Below are positions 1 to 12,000 of a stretch of DNA of 64,000 bases, piece by piece. The stretch lies in the NCBI RefSeq assembly GCF_018882245.1, contig NZ_JACVOV010000004.1, positions 1-64,000 on the forward strand, written 5' to 3'. Origin of the DNA: Polynucleobacter sp. AP-Capit-er-40B-B4. GTDB taxonomy: Bacteria; Pseudomonadota; Gammaproteobacteria; Burkholderiales; Burkholderiaceae. Each line of letters starts with the position of its first letter. Position 1 is the stretch's first letter. The position numbers and the translations under genes were made by a program. Under the pieces are notes generated by a model. The model saw nothing but the letters and a program-made list of their open reading frames with translations, was not told the DNA's origin and made no database searches.

Positions 1-3000
1 GTCATTTGGCAGGTTAACTGCATCAGTGCTACCCACTACTCCGTTGACTGGAGTTGGTGGTGTCAGTGTTGCAGGCGTGATTCCAGTTGGATTGGTAGAA
101 GTAAATTGAGTGCCAGTACCATCATCTAGGATAGTTCCTAAACCAATAGCCGCTACACCGCCAGTATTCGTTGCTACTAAATTGAAGGTTTCGTTGTTAT
201 CTGCTGAAGCGTCATTAGTGATCGCAACGCGAACTAGTAAAGCGTTGCTACCACTAGGAATTTGTACAAAGCTACCTGGCGTGTAATCAACCCAAGCAGT
301 GCCATTGAAGTACTGTAGAGCTGTAGCGGTATCAGCGCCCAATGTGGCATTGAGGCTCGGATTAGTCGTAGCAGCCAAAGCAAGGCTGACATATTGACCA
401 GTAGTTCCCGTTACGGTAAAGACTGCGTAAGGCGAACCTTCATTAATGACGAGGTTATTTACAGCGAGTGGACGATCGTCGTTTGGCAAGTTCACAGCAT
501 CAGTACTGCCCACTACTCCGTTGACTGGAGTTGGTGGTGTCAGCGTCGCAGGGATTAGCCCGGTTGGATTGGCAGCAGTAAATTGAGTGCCAGTACCATC
601 ATCTAGGATAGTTCCTAAACCAATAGCCGCTACACCGCCAGTATTCGTTGCTACTAAATTGAAGGTTTCGTTGTTATCTGCTGAAGCGTCATTAGTGATC
701 GCAACGCGAACTAGTAAATTACCACTGCTATCCAAGTTCACCGCTGCACCGGTGTAAGCAACCCAAGCAGATCCATTCCAATATTGCAGCGCTGTACCGG
801 TATCTGAGCCCAATGTGGCATTCAGGCTCGGATTTGTAGTTGCCGCTAGAGCCAAGCTAGCGATTGCTTGATTGGCTGCACCTGATACTGTAAATACAGC
901 ATAAGGTGAGCCCTCATTAATAACGAGACTATTAACACTTAGAGATTGAACCACCCCTTGATCATTATCTAAAACTGATGGCAAGCCATTGGTGCTGGGA
1001 GTTTCTGGCGTGCCAATAGTATTGCTGGTGCTAAATAAAGACCCAGTACCATCATCTTTAATAGTGCCAACACCAGTAGCAGTTGTGCCATCGGTATTGC
1101 TTGCTAATAAATTAAACGTTTCAGAGTTGTCAGAAAAACCATCATTCGTGATAGCAACACGTACCAACAATGTCGTTCCCGTATTTGGGATCTGAACATA
1201 ACTACCGGGCACATAGGTTTGCCAAGCAGTTCCATCGAAGTATTGCAAAGTTGAACCATAATCCGATGAACTCGCCGTGCCATTGGCCGTCGAAAGTTTG
1301 ACATACTGCCCTGCTGCACCGGTGACTGTAAATACTGCATAAGGGGAACCTTCGTTCACCGTCAAACTATTAACCGCTAGAGGGCGATCATCACACAACT
1401 GAGTCAAACTTGGGTTTGTGAGTGTAATAGGTTCAACGCAAGCCTCAGCTAAATTACCCAAGAATTGGGTTTGAACATATTGTGTACGATCAGTAGTAGT
1501 TCCGTCAGCAAATGCACCACCTGGATTATGGCCAGTAGCACTAATCACGCCAGAACATCCGAATAAGAGAACAGAACTAAAGTGGCCGCCAGTCTCCACG
1601 GTAAAGGCTGCTTGGCCCACGATCGAACCCGCTGGGGCTGTTGGAATTAATAGGTAGTAGTTTGTACTCGCCGTGGAGATACCAAGCATACTTCGACTGT
1701 CTGCCCCTGCGGCTAATACGCTGCCATCTTTAAGAATCATATTAATGGCAGAGGTGCCATAAGATGGGTATATCGCACTGTTCTGCGCACTAAAGAACTG
1801 CACATTACCTAATGAAGTTCCCGCTGCACCAGTGGTGTCACGCATTGTTGTCCAAGTAGGCACCGCCCCAATACTGCCCTGACCTGCTGCTCCAGCTGGG
1901 TTCGAGCCGCATACGTAGACATGACCATCGCTACCAAGCACGAAATACGTCACATCACTCATACCAATTTGTACAGCCTTGACACCTGCCGGTAATGGAC
2001 TTGCCATAAGGGTTGCAGTTATTCTCGTACTAACACCGGAGCCATCACCTAAATACGTACGCGCACCCCATGTATAAAACTGACCAGTGCTTGCGCTATA
2101 TGCAAATGCAGTATTCTGGAAATACTCTATATCCGTAATGCCTGTAATTACGGCGCCATTAGCATCTACTACTTTAGTGAAATCACCCGTACTTGGATGA
2201 CCTGAGTCTGCTGATGCCATGGTTACTGTACGAACCGTACCATCCTTCATCAAGAACAAAACGCCTGTATAGGATGCCGTCATGGACTTCACATCAGCCG
2301 CAACAAACTCCGTCGGTGTGGCAATTTTTTGGAAGGCATAGCTTGCGTTATAGCTTGATGACAAGCCAACGCCTGGAGTACCCCAAGCATACAAGCCATC
2401 AGTGGTCAACATGACGAATTGATCGTATCGCGTCGAAGGAACGGCTACATCGATAATGGTGCCGGTGTAATTAAAGCCATTTGCGGCATTAACCAAGATC
2501 GGAATGGTGACATTACCGCCAGTTGCTGAGGCATTCTCACCCGCGACGTAATAACCACCATCAGCGGATTTATAAAATGCGCCGTGGAATCCAGAAATAA
2601 TGTAGCGCGACTTATCAAAGTCGGTTTGACGCCAAGCATCTAGTGCAGCCTGTTTTTCTGCAGCAGTAGTTGCATTTGCAAAAACTGCTGATGCGTCAAC
2701 TGGTGTAACGTCACCGGTATAAATAGTGCCAGTGCCATCATCCATAATGGTTGCTGTAGCAGAACCTCGCAACTTGCCATTTGGATCGGTAACATTTAAA
2801 GTAAACGCCTCAGGACCTTCATAGGTACTTTGATCGTAAAGGGCTACTCGAACCAATAGATCGGCAGTAGTGGGGATCGTGATAACAGATCCACTGGTAT
2901 AGTTAACCCAAGCACTACCACTCCAATATTGCAATGTGCTGTTTAGATCATTGCTGCCGCTGTCGGTAGCACCGATAGTTGCGTTACCAATAGGTCCGCC

Positions 3001-6000
3001 TGCAGCATACGTAGTGGCAACCAGACTTAGTTTGACATCTAACCCATAACCGCTATCCACTACAAAAGTGGCATAAGGAGAGCACTCATTAACAACGATG
3101 TTGCTGATTGTGACTCCCACCACAAGATCATTATCCAGCGCTACAGGCAAGTCACTTTGACTACCGATTGCATCAGCAACGCCTGTTGTATTGTTAATGC
3201 TAAATAAACCGCCCTGAGCATTATCAAGAATTGTTCCTGTGCCAGCGCTAGTGTTACCGCCCAAGGCAGTAGCTACTAATTTAAAGGTTTCGGCATTCTC
3301 GAGAAGATCGTCATTAATGATTGCAGCACGAACAAGCAGTTGACCGTTACTACCTGCGTTCACCGTGCCGCCTGAATAAGTAACCCAGCCAGCACCCCTG
3401 TTGTACTCTAATGTAGTTGATAAATCAGTTCCTAGCGTGGCATTGGAGCTTACATTAGTGGTGGCAACCAAAGACAAGTTAGTCACTGGCTGATTTGCAA
3501 CACCCGTCACAATAAATACTACATATGGGGAATCTTCGTTAACGCTAACACTATTTACAGTCAGAGTTTGATCATTGTCCCTGGCTATTGGTGCGCCATT
3601 AGTTCCTGGTGCATCCGCTGCACCAGTTACATTGGCGCTACTAAATAAATCTCCCGTTCCATCGTCTTTGATAGTTGCAGTACCAATAACTGCAATCGTG
3701 CCAGTATTGGTTGCTGTTAAGGTAAAGGTCTCTCCATCATCTGCAAATGCGTCATTAGCGATAGTTGTTCGCACCAATAAGGTGGTGCCAGTGCCCGATG
3801 CACCGGCTGGTATTTGGACATAACTACCGGCCGTATAAGTTTGCCAAGTTGTGCCATAGAAGTATTGCAGGCTCGTAGAACCAAAGTCTGCGCTACTAGC
3901 CGTCCCAATAGCTGATGCAAGTTTTACATACTGTCCAGTAACCCCTGTTACTGTAAATACAGCGTAAGGCGATCCTTCGTTTACCGTAAGATTATTAATA
4001 CTCAGCGCACGATCATCATTAAGCAGATTAGTGGCATTCGCTGCAAGTACCACACCACTCACTGGGGTTGGCGGTATTGCTGTAGCAGGCGTTAATCCCG
4101 TTGGATTAGCAGAAGTAAATAAGGCTCCACTGCCATCGTCTTTAATGGTAGCAGTGCCAGTTGCTGCACCCCTTGGATCGGTCACGGTCAAAGTAAAGGT
4201 TTCGCCGTTATCGGCGAGAACATCATTAACAATTGCTAACCGGACTAGCAACTTGCCATTACTATCAAACTTAGTCGTGCCATTGGCATAAGCTACCCAG
4301 GCCGTTCCATTCCAGGATTCCAATGTAGAACCATAATCAGCGCTCGATGCTGGATTGGTTGAACCACCATCCAAAGTTAAACTAGAGAGAACTTGATCTG
4401 CTGTACCGGTTAAATTGAAAACGGCATAAGGAGATGCCTCGTTAACTATGATGTTGTTAATTGTTAGCGGTTGAATTCGATCGCTATCTAATGTTGCTGG
4501 TAGACCATTTGTGCCAGCCGTCTCTGCAATACCCATTGTATTGGATGCACTAAACAAACTTCCAGAACCATCATCATTTATGGTCGCTACACCTGTAGCT
4601 GAAACATTACCAGTAGTTGTCGCAATGAGGTTAAAGGTTTCACTGGGATCCCAAATCGTGTCATTAATAATGGTTGTGCGGACCAAAAGCTTGCCCGCGC
4701 TCGCAATTTGGATGAAATCACCAGTGTTATAGGTCTGCCAAGTGCTGCCGTCAAAGTATTGCAAGCTTGAACCATAATCCGCCGAACTGGCGGTGCCATT
4801 GGATGTTGCAAGCTTAACAAGCTGACCAGAAATACCCGTTACTGTAAATACAGCATAAGGCGAACCTTCATTCACCGTGAAACTGTTCACGGTTACCGGA
4901 CGATCATCATCGGGCAAACTAGCTGCATTAGCAGAAGCGACTACGCCATTGACTGGCGTTGGTATCGTGGCAGTTTCAGGAATTCCATTTGCTGGGTTGC
5001 CAGCTGTAAATAGCGTACCTGTACCATCATCCTTAATAGTGATTGTTCCTGCGGCTGTCGCGCCATTCCCCGAGCTAATATTCACAGTAAAGGTTTCGGT
5101 ACCCTCATTGAGCATGTCATTCGTGATTGCTACACGCAACAAAGTTTTGCTCGCAATAGACATGTTTCCGTAGACGGCTGCCCATGCACTACCATTCCAA
5201 TACTGAAAGCTGGTTCCATAATCTAATGAAGATGCTGTGCCAGCAGTAATTGAAATACTAAAAAGACCGTCGTAGTTATAAGTTGTGTTTGAGCCGCTTT
5301 TGCCACCAACTACACTAAATACCGCATATGGTGAACCTTCGTTAACCACTACACTAGTGATTCCAAAATCTCTGTCAAGGGTAGCCGGAGCCCCATTCGT
5401 GCCGGGCGCATCCGCTACACCAGAAATATTACTAATACTAAATAAACTTCCGCTACCATCATCCATGATGGTAGCGATCCCACCGATGCTATTGAAAGTG
5501 CCGTTTGTATTTTGAGCAAGTAATTTAAAGGTTTCACCATTTTCGCCAACTGAGGCGCCGGTATCATTTTTAATTTCGACCCGAACGAGTAAAAAATCGC
5601 CATTCGGTATCTGGACAAAACTACCCGCTGTATAGGCCACCCATGCAGTGCCGTTATAGTATTCCAAAGTAGAACCCGTATCAGTACCAACTGTTGCTGT
5701 TACTGAGGCCAAACTCAAGCTAGTGTATTGGCCAGTGACGCCAGTCACTTCAAATATTGCATACGGTGAGCCTTCGTTCACTGTCGGGCTGGTCACACTT
5801 AATGTGCGGTCATCATTCAGTAGAGTTGATGCATTGGCAGCCAGTACCATACCCGTAATTACTGGCGTTGCTGTAGCTGGTGTATTACCGGTTGGATTTC
5901 CAGATGTAAATAGTGTGCCAGAGGCATCATCTTTAATCGTTGCCGTGCCCGTTGCAGTTTGGTTTGCTGAACTTGATATCGCTGTCAGAGTGAAAGTTTC

Positions 6001-9000
6001 ACCATTATCAGCGGTAGCATCATTAATGATGGCCGTCCGAACTAATAAAGTACCAGAGCTATCTAAATTCACAGTACCGCTGGTATAGGTAGTCCATGCA
6101 GTCCCGTTCCAGTACTCCAAGCCTGAACCAGTTGCCGCGCCATAATCTATGCCACTACCCTGTGCCGGCGTAGTTGAACCATCAACTAAAGCAAGACTAG
6201 ACAAAGCTTGACCGATCTTACCTGTTAGCGTGAAGACGGCATATGTAGAGGCCTCATTCACAGATAGGTTGTTGACCGTTAGTACCCGATCATCATCTAA
6301 AGAAATTGGTAAGTCGGTTTGGCTTCCAAGTGCATCAGGCGTACCTGTGGTGTTGGTGATACTAAATACGTTACCTGTAGCATCATCTTTAATCGTAGCA
6401 ATACCAGTTGCCGCACTACCATCTGAATTTGTAGCAAGCAAATTAAAGGTTTCGCTACCCTCGACCAAAAGATCATTGGTAATTGCGATACGTACCAATA
6501 ATGTTGTGCTATTTGCTGGAATTGGGACATAGCTGTTGGTCACATAAGTTTGCCAAGCGCTACCATCATAGTATTGCAAGGCGGAACTAGTATCTACTCC
6601 AACCGTGGCTGTGCCATCGGTTAAAGATAGCTTCACATATTGACCAGTAACACCGATCACAGATAGGATGGCATAAGGTGAGGCCTCATTTACCGTGACG
6701 CCGCTCACACTTAAGATGCGATCATCATTGCGCAAGCTGGCTACATTGGCCGCCAGTACGACGCCCGTTGGGGCTGCCAATGTAGCAGGAACACCAGCTG
6801 ATGGACTAGCATCTACAAATACTATGCCCGTACCATCATCCACTATAGTGACAGTTCCCATTGCATTACCACTGGCAGTGTTTACTGCCGTGAGTGTTAG
6901 GGTTTCGTTGTTATCAACAAAACTGTCGTTAATAATTCGTGTACGAACTAACAACTTACCAGTACCGTCAATCGTAAGGCTGCCGCTAGCGTAGGAGGTC
7001 CAAGCTGAACCACTCCAATACTCTAAGCCCGTACCGCTTGCAGTGCCGTAATCAATTCCAGCGCCTGTTGCTGGATCAACTGTACCAGCCGCTAATGTTA
7101 AGCTAGTGATGACTTGAGTGGCGGCACCGGCAATCGTAAATACAGCATAAGATGATCCCTCGTTCACCGCTAGACTACTTACTGTCACGGGGACTGTAGT
7201 GCCCGCAGTAAACATGAGGCCTGAACCCTCAGCAATGGTTGCGGTTCCCGTCTTCATCACGCTACCTTCAATATCAGCAATATTCAGGAAGAAAGTTTCG
7301 TTCGGATCAACTACTGCATCTGTTTTGATTGGGACACGTACGTTTAGTTTTGTACCTGCTGTGACAGTTAAAGCGGCATTGGCGGTATAAGCCAACCAAG
7401 CTGAGCCTGTCCAATATTCCATAGTGGCGGTGAAGTCGGTGCCTGCAGTTGCGGTGCCCGCAACCAAGTTCATCTTAATTGTCTGTGTAGTGGCAATATC
7501 AATCACGAACACAACAACTGGTGAAGTCTCGCTCACCGTTACATTGTTTATCGTGATGCCAGTGTCATCACATAACTGAGAAGGCGTAGGATTAGCTAAC
7601 GTAGTTGTTGCAATAGGTGCGTCTGCTATACCTGTTATGGATGTCGAGGTAAATGTAGCAACTGTAGTGGAAGTTCCAACGGAGCCAGCTGGTTCGCCAG
7701 AGTAACTCACCACATCAGAAGTGCCGTACGTCATAGCCGCACTAAAATAGCCGCCAACATCGATTGTGTAAACCTGCTTTCCCGCAATTGATCCCGCAAC
7801 TACTGTAGGCTTAGTAATATTTCCAGTGGCGGTAGTACCTAATTTATTTCTAAGGCCGCCACTACCAACTGCTAATGCAGTGCTATCTTTAAGTATTAAT
7901 GCAATTGCATCACCGCCGTTATTATTTTCTGCGCTATTTTGCGCGTTAATAAATTGAACACTAGTTAGCGAAGTACCTACCGCGCCAGTAGTGTCGCGCA
8001 TCGTTGTCCAACTGGTGAGCGCTGTGGTGTTGTTTTGACCGGCAGATCCACTCGCATTAAGGCCACATACGTAGACCTTGCCATCGCTACCCAATACAAA
8101 GTAAGTTCCATAGCTCGCACCGATCTGAACTACGCTAACACCCACAGGAAGTGGATTTGCCATTTCTGTGGCCTGCGTACGAGAGGTAGATGCAGTGCCA
8201 TTACCTAGATAAGTAGTTGTTCCCCAGGTGTAAAACTTGCCAGAACTAGCACTATAAGCAAAAGCAGCAGTTTTAAAACTTGAGCCGGCAGAAAGCTCTA
8301 AATTAGTAATGCCAGTGAGTGCATTTCCGGTGGTATCCACTACCTTAGTAAAGTCTCCAGTAGCCGGATGTCCTGATGGATATTGGCTGTCAGTAGTCAC
8401 TGAACGAACCGTTCCATCCTTCATCAAAAACATCGTGCCAAGATAGGACGTTGTCATTGATTTAACATCAGCCAGAATAAAGTCGGCCGGTGTAGTAATT
8501 CTTTGGAAGCTAGTGTTAGTGGTTAAGGCCGTTGGAATACCAATATCTTCAGCACCCCAAACATATAAGCCTGTAGTTGTCAGCAATAAGTATTGATCTG
8601 TAGAGCGACCAGAAACAGCAACATCAATTATCGTACCAGTGTAGTTATAGCCATTTGCAGCATTAACCAATAATGGAGTTGCTTGATTAGCGCCAGTTGG
8701 GGAAGCATTTGCTCCCGAGACGTAATAAGCACCATTATCAGCCTTAATGAATGCGCCTTGATTACCTGCAACAATGGCATTTGATTTATCTATTGTTGCT
8801 TGGCGCCAAAGCTCCAATGCAGCCTGTTTTTCAGCTGCCGTGACTGCAAGTGCATACGCAGCTGAAGCATCCGTTACGGTTGCATCACCGGTAAATAAAC
8901 TTCCGGTACCGTTATCCATGATGGTTGCAACACCGTAACCAATAGCATTACCACTGGCATCAGCAACCTTGAGTGTGAATGCTTCAGGACCTTCGTAAAC

Positions 9001-12000
9001 TTCTTGGTCATAAACTGCTACACGTACCAACAAAGTGGTATTTGTAGGCGTAGTAATTGTGCTTCCATCTACATAGTTAACCCATACGCCACCATTCCAA
9101 TACTGCAATGTATTGTTGATGTCATTTGCACCATCATCAGTTGCGCCGATAGTGGCATTTTCTGTAGTCGCACTTGCAACATAAGTCGTTGAGACTAGAC
9201 TGAGCGTAACCTGCTTACCAAAAACTTGATCGATTGTAAATACCGCATAAGACGAACATTCATTCAGAACAATAGGCGTAATGGTGGCAAAGGTACTTCC
9301 AGTTCCGTCCTCAACAATTGTCGCGGTACCCGATCCTAAAAGAGCGCCTCCAGCAGCACCAGTTAGAGTGCGCGCCTGTAACGTGAAAGTTTCAGCACCT
9401 TCAGTAACAGGCGTTACTTCATTGATGATAGCTATTCGCACGCTCAGTGTTTGACCGGCGGTCATGCTGATACTAGATCCGGCAGTATAAGCAACCCAGG
9501 CTGCTGAAGCCGTATCCCAATACTCTAGACCCGCACCAATATCAGTAGAGGATGCAAACCCTGTACCCGAGCCAAGGACTGTACTCAGAAATACCGCTTG
9601 TGTATTTGGTGATGTAACGCTAAATGCCGCATAAAGTCCGGTCTCATTGACCGTTACATTGCTTACTTTTACGCGATCATCATTTGGAATGCTTGTGACA
9701 TCAATAACTGCTGTAGCTGGCGATGATGTTGTGGCTAGACTCACGCCATTGACGCCTGAAACTCCAGTTGCAAACATAGTGCCTGTGCCGTCATCCATAA
9801 TGGTTGCAGTACCGACCGAACCAGTTCCAGTGGTTGGTGTTGCAGCCATGCTTCTTGCCGTTAGGGTGAAAGTCTCACCAGCTACAGCCTCGAGTAAAGC
9901 ATCATTGTTAATGGCTACACGAACCAATAAATTGGCAGATTCAGCTTGTGTTGCATCGCCATCACTCGGAATCTGTGCATAGCCACCCGCTGGGTAAGCA
10001 ACCCATGCCGCGCCATTCCAGTATTCCAAGCTATTGGTGTAGTCACTATTGGCCGTAGCCGTGCCAGCTGCCAATACAAGACTTACATACTGACCTTCTT
10101 TGCCGCCAACTGTAAATACGGCATAAGGCGAACCCTCATTTACTGTAAAAGTATTAATGGTTAATGCACCATTAAATGGCAAGCCTGTACCATCATCCAT
10201 AATGGTAGCCGTTCCAATAGTTGCTACCGTGCCAGTATTTGTGGCGGTCAGCGTAATGGTTTCGCCATTATCAGAAATCACGTCATTGGTAATGGCTACC
10301 CGTACTAACAAAGTACCTGTAATGGGTATTAATACAAAGTTGCCAGCTGTATATGCCTGCCATGCTGGCGTTGCCGCAGTGGCATTGAAAAATTCAAACG
10401 CAGCTGTGTAGTCCGTGCCAGATGTTGCAGTACCGCCTAATGAAAGCTTGGTATATTGCCCTGCTCCACCCGTAACAGTAAATACAGCATAAGCACCAGA
10501 TTCCGTGACTGAAAACCCATTCACCGAGAGTGGGCGGTCATCATTCGGCAAACTACTTGCGCTAGCAGCTGCCACCATATTGTTAGTGATCGTTGGTGCC
10601 GTTGCCACAACTGGGGCGCCGCTTGTAACAGTACCTGTATAAAGAGCTCCCGTACCATCATCATTAACCGTTGCTGTCCCCACTACTGCTACACCGCCTG
10701 TTGGTGTTACGGTTAAGGTGAAGGTTTCACCGTTATCTACAACAGTGTCATTAGTGATTGGCGTGCGAACCAACATACCTGCCGTGGTTCCAGTACCGGT
10801 TGTAGTTGCGTTAAAAGCACCCGTATAACTTACCCAAGTGGTACCGCCATCCAAAGAGTATTGAAGGTTGGTAGTTGTAGCGGAGCCAAAATCTGTGCCA
10901 CTATCCGTAGCAGTAATACCAGTTAATGCCAAAGTCATATTTTGACTCTGCACAGCCTTCACGGTAAAGAATGCGTAAGGCGATCCCTCATTCAATGTAG
11001 GACTGGTTACAGTAATATCATTATTCTTCGCAGCAGCAGAATCGACTCCACCAGCCGCAGTAAAGATCGTTCCCGTACCATCATCCTTGATGGTAGCTGT
11101 GCCAACTACAGCCGTTCCACTAGTTGGCGTTACCGACAAAGTAAATGTCTCACCATTTTCTGGTGTCACATCATTATTAATAGGTGTGCGTACCAAAAGT
11201 CCAGTAGTTAAACCGGTACCGGTTAATGTGGCGGCGAAAGAAGCGCTATAACTTACCCAAGTAGCACCACCATCAAGCGAGTACTGAAGATTTAGGGAGG
11301 CTGTAGCTGATCCATAATCAGTTCCAGCGCCTGTTGCAGTACCAGCAGTCAGCGCCATAGTCATGGTCTGGCCCTGCGAAGCCACGACAGTAAAGACTGC
11401 ATAAGGTGATGCTTCGTTCACAGTAATGCTGGTCACTGAAGTTACACCTAAGTCACTCTGCCAATCACTAGCGACCAAGGCTTTAGCATCGACAGCTCCG
11501 CTTGTTGTCTCTAGCACCCAGTTGCCATCTGAACCGGTGACGTCCGTTGATGCAGCAATATCTGCGCCAGTGAAAGTGGCCAATGCATTGATCTCTGCTT
11601 GGCCATTACTATCATTAGTGACATTACATCCATAGAGGAGTAAATCACCAGCTTCATTCAGACTAGTTTTGACACTATTCCAAAGGGCTGCATTTTGATC
11701 TAGGGCATCCAAGCTTAAGACTTGGTCTTTGAGACTGATCCAGCCCGGTCCACCATGGGAGAGGATATGGATGGCATCGTAATCAGCGTTGTGCTGCTGC
11801 AGGAATGACGTCAGTTGCTCTACTTCGTTTTGAGTCGGATCTAATACTAGTAGCGCTTTATCGGGAGCAATGCGACTGATATTGGCTAACAAACTTTGTA
11901 GGTTCTCTAGCGAACCATCTATGACGATGAGCTCATTGCGATCGCCTGCTGGCTGAGCAAGAGCTAAGGCACCGTCAACCAGCCCAGAAAGAGAAGCTAC

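Larger units (their letters stand above)
1..11430 (-). repeat. Array of ~20 divergent Calx-beta-like modules (mostly ~330-480 bp each)
   Basis: The VNEGSPYAVFTV-type motif (seen on + as gcataaggcgaaccttcattcac and variants) recurs near 425, 900, 1335, 3070, 3520, 3965, 4430, 4855, 5330, 5765, 6245, 6680, 7150, 7510, 9250, 9635, 10125, 10495, 10975 and 11405. Confidence 0.8.

Noticed and set aside
1-11430. Possible CRISPR or satellite array
   Set aside because: Repeat units are ~330-480 bp, divergent and in frame with a coding sequence; no short identical repeats with unique spacers seen.
989-11635. Many short plus-strand and out-of-frame ORFs (62-121 aa) in the first 12 kb
   Set aside because: They are antisense to or overlap the giant adhesin, repeat with its modules and encode low-complexity V/P/S-rich peptides; these are by-products of repeat composition.
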